A DNA stretch of 22,721 bases, taken from NCBI GenBank assembly GCA_958449715.1, contig CAUDIU010000023.1:1-22721 (forward strand). Reading direction: 5' to 3'. A model generated the notes under the pieces. It worked only from the letters and a program-made list of their open reading frames with translations. It had not been told where the DNA came from and did not search any database. This document shows, one piece after another, positions 6,122 to 14,103 of the stretch. The stretch is from an uncultured Clostridium sp. (GTDB lineage: Bacteria; Cyanobacteriota; Vampirovibrionia; Gastranaerophilales; Gastranaerophilaceae). The position numbers were made by a program, and so were the translations under genes. Position 1 is the first letter of the stretch; the number at the start of each line of letters is the position of its first letter.

Positions 6122-8955
6122 ATGAAAAAGTTTAGTATGTTTAATTTTGTCGGGGGGGGGGCAATTTAAGGCTTCTCCTACATAGGTTAAGGTTAAAGGC
6201 TTATACATTAGCTGAAGTTATTATCGTAATGCTAATAATCGCTGTTATTGTTGCAGTGTCAATTGGTATAACAAAAGCTAAGTTGGATAATATAATTTCA
6301 TATACTTATTATAATGCATATTCAACATTACGTAAAATTTCTACAGAGATGTTAGCAGATTGGGATCCTAAAGATCCTGAATATAAACAGCAGGTTTCAA
6401 ATTTAGATAAATCAATGTTTGTTGATTCGCAAACATCTAAATTAGCATTAGGTGATAGTTTTCTTAAATCTGTTTTAGAATTACCAAATGATCACCGCTT
6501 TTTTTCTACATTAATTTCTCATATTCCTTTTAGTATTAAGCTCATTCCAGAAAATGTAAAAGCTGGTAGTACAGTGACGGTTTATGGTTGCCCTGCTAGT
6601 GCTAAATATTATAGTAGTACTGGTGGTGGAGCAAAAGAGAATACCGATTCTTATTTAGATTATTATGTTGGTACTGGTAGATGTGAGGGATCTACCATGC
6701 ATTCTGTATTATCTGGAGATGGATATCTTAAGTGTCCAGGTAAGTATAAAAATTTGAGTACTTATGCTCAGAAACATGCTTCTTCGAGTTCACATCCTTA
6801 TTATTATTGTACATATGAATGTAGTACTTTAGAGTTTTGTTCTTCTTTTCACATGGATCCTACTGGGACATGTAAATGTGGTTTAAAAGCTACTGATTAT
6901 TATAATATCAGTTGTTCTGGTGTTAGTAAAATGTTTTCAAATAGTGTTTATGGTTCAGGAGATGGTAAGTATATTGGAGATGTTTCAATTTCTAATGCTA
7001 CAGTTGTAAGTAGTACATTGACAACAGGAAATGTTTGTAAAATCCAAATACAGTGTAAAGATGGTTATTATTGGGAATCGAAAGGGACAAATAATGGTTA
7101 TCCTGTTGGAAGTTGTAGAACTTGTTCAAAAACTTGTTCAGGTGGTTTTACGTTAAATAAATCGACTTGTTCTTGTGAATGTAAAAAAAGTTGTCCAGAA
7201 GGATATAAATTAAGTGCAAGTTCATGTACTTGCGTTAAGGATGGTGCTGGTGCTTGTAATAAAACTTGTACTAGTAGTGGGCAAAAATTAGATACAACTG
7301 CTTGTGCTTGTTATGTAGATTGTTGGGATGGTAGTAAAAAAGAGTATTCTTGGCAATGTCCAAGTAAAGTAACCTGTTGGGATGGTAGTTTTGCTACAAG
7401 TAAAGATAAATGCCCAGCTTGTGATAATAAACCTACCAATATACCATGTGGGTATAAATGGGATGATACAAATTGTAAATTGACAGGTTCTGATAAAAAA
7501 TGTTATGGAAGTAGACAAAAATTAGATCCAAAAACTTGTGAATGTTATATTGAATGCTGGGATGGTAGTAGAGCAGAATATTCGTTTGAATGTCCAAGTA
7601 AAGTAACCTGCTGGGATGGTAGTTACGCTCATAATAAATCTGAATGTCCACCTTGTAATAATAAACCGGCAGTAATCCCATGTGGCCAAAGTTGGGATAG
7701 TGCAAATTGTAAATTAACAGGATCTCCCAAAAAATGTTATAGTAGTGGGCAAAAATTAGATCCAAATACTTGTGAATGTTATGTTGAATGTTGGGATGGT
7801 ACTAAAGCTGAATATTCATTCCAATGTCCACTTCAGTATACTTGCTGGGATGGTAGTATTGTTCATAATTCTTCAGAGTGTCCAGCATGTACAAAGACTT
7901 GTTCAAGTGGTTATTATTTAGATAGTTCTTCTTGTACATGTAAAAAAATACAAGTAACCTGTTGGGATGGTACCAAAGCTGATACATATTCAGAATGTCC
8001 TGATTTTGTAACATGTTGGAACGGTAATAAAGCTCATAATTATGGAGAATGCCCTCCATGTCCAAATAAACCGCGCTGTCCTGCAGGAAATTGGAGCGAT
8101 ATTACTTGTTCAGGTGATTCAAAGACTTGTCCGGTAGGTCAACATTTAAATAGTGTATGTGGTTGCGTTAATGACTGTCCAAGCGCAGAAGAATTAACAC
8201 CATGTAGATTATACAGTAATGAAACAGGAGAGATTACAAAGAATCCTGATATTAATAGAACTTGTAGTGACGAGACTTATGAATGGAGTGAAGAACAATG
8301 TAAATGTATCATTTCACCACGAACATTACCACGTAAAGGAATGAATTTCTGCAAATTATTTGAACGTCATTCCAATATTATGGGTAATACTGATGTTTGT
8401 GCTGGTACAGTAATTACCGATGGTACTACAAATTTCGCGGACAAAAAACCTGATATAAGTTTACGAAATGGTATTCGTTTGTATAATATGCACCGAGATG
8501 CAACAGCTTTAGCCGTTTTAGCTGGCAATACTCAGGGTGGAGTTTATGATGGAGTTCCTAATACAAATGAATGGGGTTATACAGTATATGTAGATATTGA
8601 TGGTATAAAAGGTGATTCTCAATTATGGAGTGATGTTTATCCATTTTATATCACATTATCAGGAAAAATTATTCCAGCCTATGATAGTGCAAATCCAGGT
8701 GTAAGTGGAGGTGATAGCACTCGCCATTTACAAGTAAGTATTGAATATGAAGATTATACAAGCGGTAACCGTCGCATTAAATGGTTAGCAAAGAGCGTAC
8801 CATTTAAAGAAGGCGCATGTTTATCCGGTTATATTGGCTCAGCGACACCATATTGTAAAAATAATACAGCAATAAATAAATTATCAGAATGTACAACCGA
8901 TGGTAATTCATTATGTCGCTTGAAACAAATTCAACCTGTTAAGTTTTTCTTCTAA
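6122..8955 (+). CDS. prepilin-like Cys-rich repeat surface protein, frame broken at poly-G tract
   Basis: AGGAG and ATG at 6122 begin MKKFSMFNFVGGG, then the frame stops at TAA 6167 just after ten G (6152-6161). The long frame (stop 8953-8955) has no start codon between its upstream stop at 6142 and ATG 6229, and 6229 falls inside the hydrophobic helix. One extra G, two fewer, or a -1 slip joins them and yields a leader ending LRLKA, then YTLAEVIIVMLIIAVIVAV: Ala -1, aromatic +1, Glu +5, a classic type IV prepilin site. The mature body is Cys-rich: eight CW[DN]G-x8-C modules (residues 365-690, numbered from 6229), many CxC and CKxC pairs, and a C-terminal domain with GYTVYVDIDGIKGD like lineage pseudopilins. 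Likely an extracytoplasmic, disulfide-stabilised pilus-associated or adhesin protein; partners and ligand unknown. Could also be an assembly error in the homopolymer. Confidence 0.8.
6152..6161 (+). repeat. poly-G tract of ten in coding leader
   Basis: An uninterrupted run of ten G in a roughly 30% GC region, placed exactly at a codon boundary ten codons after the ATG. Tracts of 8 or 11 put the prepilin frame in register; 9 leads to a stop at TAG 6183-6185 and 10 to TAA at 6167. Such mononucleotide tracts act as phase-variation switches in other gut bacteria such as Campylobacter; a role here is inferred. Confidence 0.9.
7321..7860 (+). repeat. 234-bp (78-aa) tandem repeats in the Cys-rich protein
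   Basis: The codons for CWDG recur at 7321, 7555 and 7789, a period of exactly 234 bases. Each full unit (7321-7554, 7555-7788) encodes two 13-residue CWDG...C modules, a CxNKPxxIPCG linker, a WDxxNCKLTGSxKKCY segment and a QKLDPxTCECY segment. A third, partial unit runs on to about 7860 before the pattern diverges into single modules. The nucleotide match is close enough that long open frames appear on the opposite strand over the same span; these are shadows. Confidence 0.9.
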
Positions 8956-8993
8956 CTCAATTGCTCTATAGTATCACAACTTTTGAGTTTAGA
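8951..8993 (+). other. inverted repeat overlapping the prepilin stop
   Basis: TCTAACTCAA (8951-8960) pairs with TTGAGTTTAGA (8983-8993) with a one-base bulge and a loop of about 22 bases. It overlaps the TAA stop and lies immediately before the terminator, making a two-hairpin 3' end that could protect the transcript. Confidence 0.45.
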
Positions 8994-8996
8994 AGT

Positions 8997-9030
8997 AAGG
9001 TGTCGAGTATTTCGACACCTTTTTCCTTTT
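8997..9030 (+). terminator. rho-independent terminator, possibly bidirectional
   Basis: AAGGTGTCGA (8997-9006) and TCGACACCTT (9012-9021) form a ten-base perfect stem with a five-base loop, followed by a T-rich tail. It lies between the convergent ends of the prepilin-like gene and the PHP gene and can serve both. Confidence 0.85.
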
Positions 9031-9036
9031 ATATTG

Positions 9037-9654
9037 TTAATTTAATTCTTTTCCATGCAAGTCTGTCCCGCCTGTTTTTATGAGGTTATATTTATTTGCA
9101 ATTCTTTCGACTTCTTTTGCTGTGTGGAATTTAATAATTCCTCTATGGCGTTTATACGGATAATAGACTTCAATGCCGTCAAGTCCATAAGAAATAAGTT
9201 TTTTTACAAATTTTTCAAGATTTATAGCCCAACAACATGCAGGGTGAGCTAATACAGCAATTCCTCCTGCATTATGGATTGCTTTTATAAGTTTTTTTAT
9301 GTCTCGAGTTGAAAAAATCCTTATTATATCTAGTTCTGTTTCTTTTTTATTTTTTGCGCAGAATGATAGTAGTTCTTTGTTATTTACATCAATATTGTAT
9401 GCTAATAGGTGCATAAATACATAACCGCACCATACATCAAATTCGATACCTGGAATTATGATATCTTCTTTTAGAATATCAGTTTTGTGGTAGGCTTCAA
9501 GTGTATTATGATCGCAAAATGCAATTTTTTTATATCCAAGTTCTTGTGCTTGTTTAAGTATTTCATTTACATCTCCTTCACCGTCTGAAAATGTTGAATG
9601 GAGATGTAGATTAACTTTTTTATTTAAAAAATCTTCTTTTGTAAATTTTTCCAT
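9037..9654 (-). CDS. PHP-domain phosphoesterase
   Basis: A stand-alone PHP (polymerase and histidinol phosphatase) metal-dependent phosphoesterase of 205 residues counted from ATG 9652-9654. All four PHP motifs are visible: HLHSTFSDGE with HxH at 17/19, FCDHNTL with Asp/His at 48-49, PGIEFD with Glu 71, AHPACCW with His 137, and GGTDLHG with Asp 198 and His 200. This makes an intact trinuclear metal site likely. The family includes nucleotide or oligoribonucleotide phosphatases such as the YciV/RNase AM group; the exact substrate cannot be read from sequence. A longer TTG start (9678) would add eight residues but falls upstream of a TATAAT on the same strand, so ATG is preferred; the leader would then be only about nine bases and lacks a Shine-Dalgarno site. 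Confidence 0.85.
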   Translation of the reverse strand: MEKFTKEDFLNKKVNLHLHSTFSDGEGDVNEILKQAQELGYKKIAFCDHNTLEAYHKTDILKEDIIIPGIEFDVWCGYVFMHLLAYNIDVNNKELLSFCAKNKKETELDIIRIFSTRDIKKLIKAIHNAGGIAVLAHPACCWAINLEKFVKKLISYGLDGIEVYYPYKRHRGIIKFHTAKEVERIANKYNLIKTGGTDLHGKELN

Positions 9655-9669
9655 ATTTGTACTAAAATT

Positions 9670-9675
9670 ATTATA
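9670..9675 (-). promoter_or_regulatory. TATAAT -10 for the PHP gene
   Basis: A perfect minus-strand TATAAT lies 16 bases upstream of the chosen ATG. Transcription would start at about 9663-9664, leaving a very short leader without a Shine-Dalgarno site. No good -35 is seen. Confidence 0.45.
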
Positions 9676-9705
9676 CAATAAATGAAATTTTTTTACAGGA
9701 GAGAT

Positions 9706-10707
9706 ATGGCAAAAGAAGATAAAAGTGTTTGGTTAATATTTTTTGAAGGTATAAAAATTTATGCATTGAATATTCATAAATTTTTCTTGTACATGGCATT
9801 TCCTGTTTTGGGTCAGTTATTAGGGCTTTTTATGATATTTGGCTTAACTTATTGGTATACTCAAAATTTACAAGATTTAACAGTTAAATATCCTGCCTTG
9901 AAAGATTTTTCAACAATGCTTTTATGTATAATTCTTTCGGTTGTGCCTGGTTTGTTAATTTGGGCAAGAGCGTTTTGGGATTATTTAGTTTCTTATGGCG
10001 CTTTGAATTCTATGACTGACGGGTATTTAAATACGGGTAGAGTTTATGATTTTAAAGCTCATAATTCTGTAGTTACTAAAAAAACTTTTTCATTTATTAT
10101 ACTTTGGTTTTTGTTTAGTATATTTACAATTATTTCTGTAATTCCTGTTTTTTGGATCATAGGTTTTGTATTTTTTATTTATTTTATTCTTATATTTCAA
10201 GTGTTTACATTTGAAAACGGATTATCACCTATCGGTTATTTCAGAAGAAGTTTGCAGTTAGTAAAAGGAAAATTTTCAAGAACTTTTTTATTAATGACTT
10301 TATTGACTATTTTTACATATTATTTTTTGACTGCAGGTTTAGGTGTCGTATTTGATGCTCTTAATTTTACAAAACCGATTGCAAAAATGTTTGAGACTTG
10401 GTCATATTCTTTGCCTTTAGAATATATTGAACAATTTAATGTTACACCTGCATTGATTGGTAGTGAACTTGTAAAACAAATTATATTTTTCTTAGTTATA
10501 GGTTTTACATTGCCAATAAGAAGTATTTGTTGGACGTTGTGGTATAACAATTTAGCTACAGATAATGATGCATCTATGGAAAAGCCTCAGCGTAAACCAA
10601 GAAAAAATAACTCTAAAAAAGTTGTTGCAAAAACTTTCAAGATTGAAAAACGTGGTATTGATCCCGAAATAATCAGACGTGCAAGATTGGAAGATGATGA
10701 GTACTAA
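9706..10707 (+). CDS. six-helix integral membrane protein, unknown function
   Basis: Not recognised as a named gene. The ATG at 9706 (MAKEDKSVW) is preferred because AGGAGA lies three bases before it; an in-frame ATG at 9682 lacks such a site. The 333-residue product has hydrophobic segments at about 26-50, 69-88, 128-146, 147-168, 193-216 and 255-280. The segment PIGYFRRSLQLVKGKFSRTFLL (about 175-196) between helices resembles the loop seen in glycerophosphodiester-phosphodiesterase membrane-domain and DUF975-like proteins, but the match is only suggestive. A charged cytoplasmic tail (about 285-333) is Lys/Arg-rich and ends with RARLEDDEY. It is followed four bases later by a zinc-ribbon ORF, then by rph, in an apparent operon. 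Confidence 0.8.
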   Translation: MAKEDKSVWLIFFEGIKIYALNIHKFFLYMAFPVLGQLLGLFMIFGLTYWYTQNLQDLTVKYPALKDFSTMLLCIILSVVPGLLIWARAFWDYLVSYGALNSMTDGYLNTGRVYDFKAHNSVVTKKTFSFIILWFLFSIFTIISVIPVFWIIGFVFFIYFILIFQVFTFENGLSPIGYFRRSLQLVKGKFSRTFLLMTLLTIFTYYFLTAGLGVVFDALNFTKPIAKMFETWSYSLPLEYIEQFNVTPALIGSELVKQIIFFLVIGFTLPIRSICWTLWYNNLATDNDASMEKPQRKPRKNNSKKVVAKTFKIEKRGIDPEIIRRARLEDDEY

Positions 10708-10710
10708 ATT

Positions 10711-10944
10711 ATGTTTATTTGTAAAAATTGCAAATCTATAGATAAATTTGAATTAATGTTTTCTCCTGATTACAGAGGGGATAAAGTATTTTTGCAAGAA
10801 TATAATGAAGATGGTGATATTGTAATTACTGTTGATGGATATAAATTTATTCCTGATTTACAATTTATGAATGACCATGCAGTATGCAAATATTGCGGAC
10901 AGATTTATATGTGGGATTATGAAGGTAAAAATTATAATTTATAA
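10711..10944 (+). CDS. small zinc-ribbon-like protein
   Basis: A 77-residue ORF beginning three bases after the membrane-protein stop. It has two Cys pairs, CKNC at residues 4-7 and CKYC near 59-62, separated by about 50 residues rich in acidic and aromatic positions. The layout fits a four-cysteine zinc ribbon. It is not a family I can name; a nucleic-acid-binding or protein-protein role is possible. Both neighbours are in the same direction with short gaps, supporting a real gene. Confidence 0.7.
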   Translation: MFICKNCKSIDKFELMFSPDYRGDKVFLQEYNEDGDIVITVDGYKFIPDLQFMNDHAVCKYCGQIYMWDYEGKNYNL

Positions 10945-10956
10945 GGAAGGGTAAAA

Positions 10957-11661
10957 ATGAAAAGAGAAGGCAGAGCAAATAACGAAACTAGAGATATTAA
11001 ATTTATAAAAGATTATACAAAACATGCATTAGGTTCTGTTTTGGTTCAATTTGGTGATACAAAAGTAATTACGACAGCATCAGTAGAAGAAGGAAAACCA
11101 AAATGGATGGATAAAGAAGAAAAAAGAGGCTGGGTAACTGCTGAATATTCTCTTTTACCTTCTGCTCCAAATACCAGATGTCAAAGAGAAAGAACTAAAA
11201 TTTCAGGAAGAACTCAGGAAATTCAAAGGCTTATTGGTAGAAGTCTAAGAGCTTGTGTTGATTTAGAAAAAATGCCTGATTTAACAATTACAATTGATGC
11301 AGACGTAATCCAAGCTGATGGTGGGACTAGAACAGCAAGTATTTGTGGTGGCTTTTTAGCTTTAAAAATTGCAATTGAAAAATTGTTGGCAAACGGAACT
11401 TTGAAAGAGAATCCTATAATAGAGCCAATTGGAGCAATATCTGCTGGTATTGTAGATGGAGAGGTTAGACTTGATTTAGATTATATAGAAGATTCTCACG
11501 CTCAAGTTGATAGTAATGTTGTTCTCACAAAAAGCGGGAAAATCATTGAATTTCAAACAACTGCAGAGGGTGAACCTTATGAACAATCTCAGATGTTGGA
11601 AATTTTTAATGTTGCTCAAGAAGGAATAAAAAAAATAGTTGCGATGTATGATTTAGTTTAG
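10957..11661 (+). CDS. rph: ribonuclease PH
   Basis: RNase PH is a phosphorolytic 3'-5' exoribonuclease that trims tRNA precursors in a hexameric ring. The 234-residue length and the motifs are typical: MKREGRANNETRDI at the start, FGDTKVITTASVEE, GWVTAEYSLLP, SGRTQEIQRLIGRSLRA (about 83-99, with the phosphate-binding Arg), and DADVIQADGGTRTASI (about 114-129). AAGGAAGG precedes the ATG by several bases. It lies 12 bases after the zinc-ribbon ORF. The promoter of the next gene overlaps its last codons. Confidence 0.95.
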   Translation: MKREGRANNETRDIKFIKDYTKHALGSVLVQFGDTKVITTASVEEGKPKWMDKEEKRGWVTAEYSLLPSAPNTRCQRERTKISGRTQEIQRLIGRSLRACVDLEKMPDLTITIDADVIQADGGTRTASICGGFLALKIAIEKLLANGTLKENPIIEPIGAISAGIVDGEVRLDLDYIEDSHAQVDSNVVLTKSGKIIEFQTTAEGEPYEQSQMLEIFNVAQEGIKKIVAMYDLV

Positions 11662-11667
11662 TATAAT
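11639..11667 (+). promoter_or_regulatory. promoter for the small secreted pair
   Basis: TTGCGA (11639-11644) and TATAAT (11662-11667) with a 17-base spacer, inside the 3' end of rph. Predicted start is near 11674, leaving a leader of about 60 bases that includes a small hairpin TGACT-AAA-AGTCA (11709-11721) just before the Shine-Dalgarno site of the first small gene. Confidence 0.55.
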
Positions 11668-11736
11668 ATTTCATTATTGCAGAGAAAGGTTGTTATTTAA
11701 TAATTGCTTGACTAAAAGTCAGCAGAAAGGGGAAAA

Positions 11737-12042
11737 ATGAAAAAATTACTAATTGCATCATTAATTCTTGTTATGAGTAGTGCAGCAGCTGTTTATGCAG
11801 CAGATTCTCAGCCTACTACATATACAGAACGTCTAATCCAAAAACATACTCAAAAGATTGTTGATAAAGAAAAACAATTACAAGAACAACAGCAAGCAAG
11901 AGAAGAAGCTCGTCAAAAACAAAAAGAAGAATTTCAAAAAAAATTAGAAGCTGATAAAAAAGCTCGTGAAGATGCTGCAAATGCAAGAAAACAAAAAATT
12001 GAACAAAAGAAACAATTATTTAACCAATTAATTTCTGAATAG
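11737..12042 (+). CDS. small secreted Lys/Gln-rich helical protein
   Basis: A 101-residue protein with a Sec-type signal peptide (KK, hydrophobic core about 5-18, AVYAA cleavage site near residue 21) followed by a long charged helix with the composition K/Q/E/R/A and no prolines after the first few mature residues. This predicts a single alpha helix or coiled coil outside the cytoplasmic membrane. It ends QLFNQLISE, close to the QFKDLFSKD end of the next gene, so the two are paralogs. AGAAAGGGG precedes the ATG. No catalytic signature is visible and I cannot assign a function; it might bind anionic surface polymers or nucleic acids. Confidence 0.75.
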   Translation: MKKLLIASLILVMSSAAAVYAADSQPTTYTERLIQKHTQKIVDKEKQLQEQQQAREEARQKQKEEFQKKLEADKKAREDAANARKQKIEQKKQLFNQLISE

Positions 12043-12066
12043 GTATAATTAATAAGGAGAATTATT

Positions 12067-12390
12067 ATGAAAAAGAAATTAGCTGCCTTATTAGCAATAG
12101 CTGTTATGTCTATGTCATCTGTTTATGCAGCAGAATCTCAAGGTCCTATTTCAAGATGGCTTGACGGAGTAACAGGAAAGGTTGCAAAGAAAGAACAATC
12201 TGCTTATCAAAAACAACAAGAAAAACAACAAAAAATTGCAGCAAAGAAAAAAGCAAGAGAACAAAAACTAGCTAAAAAAAGAGCGAAAGCTAAACAAAAA
12301 GAGTTAGAAAGAAAAAAGAAAGCAGCTGAAAGACAAAAAAGAGTTGAGAAAAAGAAAAAACAATTTAAAGATTTGTTCTCAAAAGATTAA
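12067..12390 (+). CDS. small secreted strongly basic helical protein, paralog
   Basis: A 107-residue partner of the preceding gene, 24 bases downstream with AAGGAG before the ATG. The signal peptide (MKKKLAALLAIAVMSMSS, VYAA cleavage) is again clear. The mature part begins ESQGPISRWLDGVTGK, then becomes an almost uninterrupted helix of Lys, Arg, Gln, Glu and Ala in which Lys dominates, with a strong net positive charge. Such charge in an exported protein is unusual and points to binding of negatively charged partners such as cell-wall polymers or nucleic acid, but this is inference. A terminator follows immediately, so the pair is a self-contained unit. Confidence 0.75.
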   Translation: MKKKLAALLAIAVMSMSSVYAAESQGPISRWLDGVTGKVAKKEQSAYQKQQEKQQKIAAKKKAREQKLAKKRAKAKQKELERKKKAAERQKRVEKKKKQFKDLFSKD

Positions 12391-12395
12391 TTATT

Positions 12396-12425
12396 AAAAA
12401 GGTACTTTAAAAAAGTACCTTTTTT
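12396..12425 (+). terminator. rho-independent terminator
   Basis: AAGGTACTTT (12399-12408) pairs with AAAGTACCTT (12412-12421), loop AAA, extended by flanking A/T pairs and followed by a T run. It closes the small secreted pair. Confidence 0.9.
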
Positions 12426-12452
12426 GCATTCATTATTACTCTGTGATACAAT
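12424..12452 (+). promoter_or_regulatory. candidate promoter for ilvB
   Basis: TTGCAT (12424-12429) and TACAAT (12447-12452) have a 17-base spacer, with TG at 12444-12445 as an extended -10. The -35 box lies in the T tail of the preceding terminator. A second TATAAT at 12458-12463 has no good -35 box and is too near the Shine-Dalgarno site. Confidence 0.5.
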
Positions 12453-12477
12453 TATTATATAATTGGAGTTAATTTAT

Positions 12478-14097
12478 ATGCAGACTTTAACAAAAACTCT
12501 TACTGGGGCACAAATTGTAATAGAAACATTAAATAAATTAGGGGTAGATTCAATTTTTGGTTATCCCGGTGGAATTGTGCTTGGTGTTTATGATGAATTA
12601 TCAAAGCAAAACAGTATAAAACATTATTTGATGCGTCATGAACAAGCTGCTGTGCATGCAGCTGAGGGGTATTCAAGAGTTAGTAGAAAATGTGGTGTTG
12701 CAATTGTGACATCAGGTCCAGGAGCTACAAATATTGTAACAGGTGTTGCAAATGCATATCTTGACGGATATCCAATGGTCGTAATTACAGGACAAGTATC
12801 TGCTGAATTATTGCATAAAGACGCTTTTCAGGAAGTAGATATTATTGATATCACAAAATCTTGTACTAAAGCAAATTTTCAAGTAAAAGATGTAAAAGAC
12901 TTACAAAAAACATTAGTAGATGCATTTTCTATTGCAATGTCTGGGAAAAAAGGTCCAGTAGTTGTTGATATTACAAAAAATGTTTTCTCAGAGAAAGTTG
13001 ATTACGATGATTTATTAGATCAAAATATTATCGAATCGAATATTTCAGATATTAATATTAATAAAGCTATTGAGTCAATTTTATCCTCCAAAAATCCTTT
13101 AATAGTTGCTGGTGGAGGGGTTATATTATCTGACGCTTCAAAAGAAATTTTTGAGTTCGCAAAGTTGTTAGATATCCCTGTGGTATCTACAATGATGGGT
13201 TTAGGCGGATATCCTGCTAATGATAAAAATTATTTAGGAATGGTGGGAATTTTTGGCCATCCTTCAGCAAATAAAGCTGTAAAAGATAGCGATTTAATTT
13301 TTGCAGTCGGTGCAAGATTTAATGATAGAATCCGATGCTGTTTTCCAAATAATGAGTTAGGGAAAAAACTTATTCATTTAGATATAGATGAGAAAGAAAT
13401 ATCAAGAGTAGTACCTGCTTCAATATCAATTGTGGGTGATGCAAAACAAGTATTAAGTATAATGATTGCGAAGTTAAAAAATCTATCCTTAAAAAAATCT
13501 TTTTCTTGGTCTGGTGATCTACAATTTAAAAATGTAATGCCTTTGAAACGTTCTGAAAAAATGCATTCTTTTGAAGTTATGCAAGAGATTAATAAATATA
13601 TAAAAGATAAAAATATTGTGGTGACGACGGAAGTTGGTCAGCATCAGGTATGGGCTTCAAGATACTTAGAGTTTAATCTCCCAGGAAAATTTATAACTTC
13701 TGGAGGTTTAGGAACTATGGGCTTTGGATTCCCTGCTGCAATCGGTGCTTGTGTCGCAAATAAAGAACCTGTAATTTGTATTGCCGGGGATGGTTCTTTT
13801 CAGATGAATATGCAAGAATTAGCTGTTTGTGTAGATTATAATTTGCCTGTTAAAGTTTTTATTTTAGATAATGGCTATTTAGGAATGGTAAGGCAATTCC
13901 AAGAAAAACAATGCGATGAAAGATATTTTGCAACTCAGATATCAAATCCTGATTTTATTAAATTTGCTGAGGCTTATAATGCTAAAGCGTTAAGAGTTGA
14001 CAAAATTGAAGATGTAAAAAAAGCTTTAGACTTTGCTTTTTCTACAGAAGGACCAATTCTAGTTGATTTTGTAATTGAACCGAAGGAGCTTTTATAA
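12478..14097 (+). CDS. ilvB: acetolactate synthase large subunit
   Basis: A ThDP enzyme condensing two pyruvates to acetolactate, or pyruvate with 2-ketobutyrate, at the entry of branched-chain amino-acid synthesis. The start chosen is ATG 12478, nine bases after GGAG; a TTG at 12463 would include that GGAG in the coding region. The 539-residue protein shows the full family layout: catalytic Glu55 in RHEQAAVHAAEGYSR, SGPGATN (about 79-85), the FAD/central domain with VGARFNDR (277-284), and the ThDP-binding GDG (437-439) to N465 in DNGYLGMVRQFQ. The usual NNxYLGMVRQWQ reads DNGYLGMVRQFQ here, a mild divergence. No ilvN, ilvC or ilvD lies beside it. A biosynthetic enzyme is most likely; a catabolic AlsS-type role cannot be excluded. 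Confidence 0.88.
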   Translation: MQTLTKTLTGAQIVIETLNKLGVDSIFGYPGGIVLGVYDELSKQNSIKHYLMRHEQAAVHAAEGYSRVSRKCGVAIVTSGPGATNIVTGVANAYLDGYPMVVITGQVSAELLHKDAFQEVDIIDITKSCTKANFQVKDVKDLQKTLVDAFSIAMSGKKGPVVVDITKNVFSEKVDYDDLLDQNIIESNISDININKAIESILSSKNPLIVAGGGVILSDASKEIFEFAKLLDIPVVSTMMGLGGYPANDKNYLGMVGIFGHPSANKAVKDSDLIFAVGARFNDRIRCCFPNNELGKKLIHLDIDEKEISRVVPASISIVGDAKQVLSIMIAKLKNLSLKKSFSWSGDLQFKNVMPLKRSEKMHSFEVMQEINKYIKDKNIVVTTEVGQHQVWASRYLEFNLPGKFITSGGLGTMGFGFPAAIGACVANKEPVICIAGDGSFQMNMQELAVCVDYNLPVKVFILDNGYLGMVRQFQEKQCDERYFATQISNPDFIKFAEAYNAKALRVDKIEDVKKALDFAFSTEGPILVDFVIEPKELL

Positions 14098-14103
14098 CTT
14101 ATT

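Noticed and set aside
6229..6231. ATG 6229 as the true start of the large Cys-rich protein
   Set aside because: It falls inside the hydrophobic prepilin helix, has no Shine-Dalgarno site, and the codons just upstream in the same frame encode the conserved KAYTLAEVIIV motif.
7321..7860. Tandem repeats considered as a CRISPR array
   Set aside because: The unit is 234 bases, entirely coding and in frame, with no short palindromic repeat or unique spacers.
7288..8065. Open frames of 76-110 codons on the minus strand
   Set aside because: They lie opposite the tandem Cys-rich repeats and arise from the repeat period; their products are low-complexity and have no ribosome sites.
9655..9678. TTG 9678 as the PHP protein start
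   Set aside because: A TATAAT on the same strand overlaps the first codons, so this region is more likely promoter than coding.
12067..12390. Lys-rich protein considered as a ribosomal or histone-like protein
   Set aside because: The clear signal peptide and the similar exported neighbour argue against a cytoplasmic ribosomal or nucleoid role.
12463..12477. TTG 12463 as the ilvB start
   Set aside because: It would translate the GGAG ribosome site; ATG 12478 has correct spacing and a normal IlvB N-terminus.
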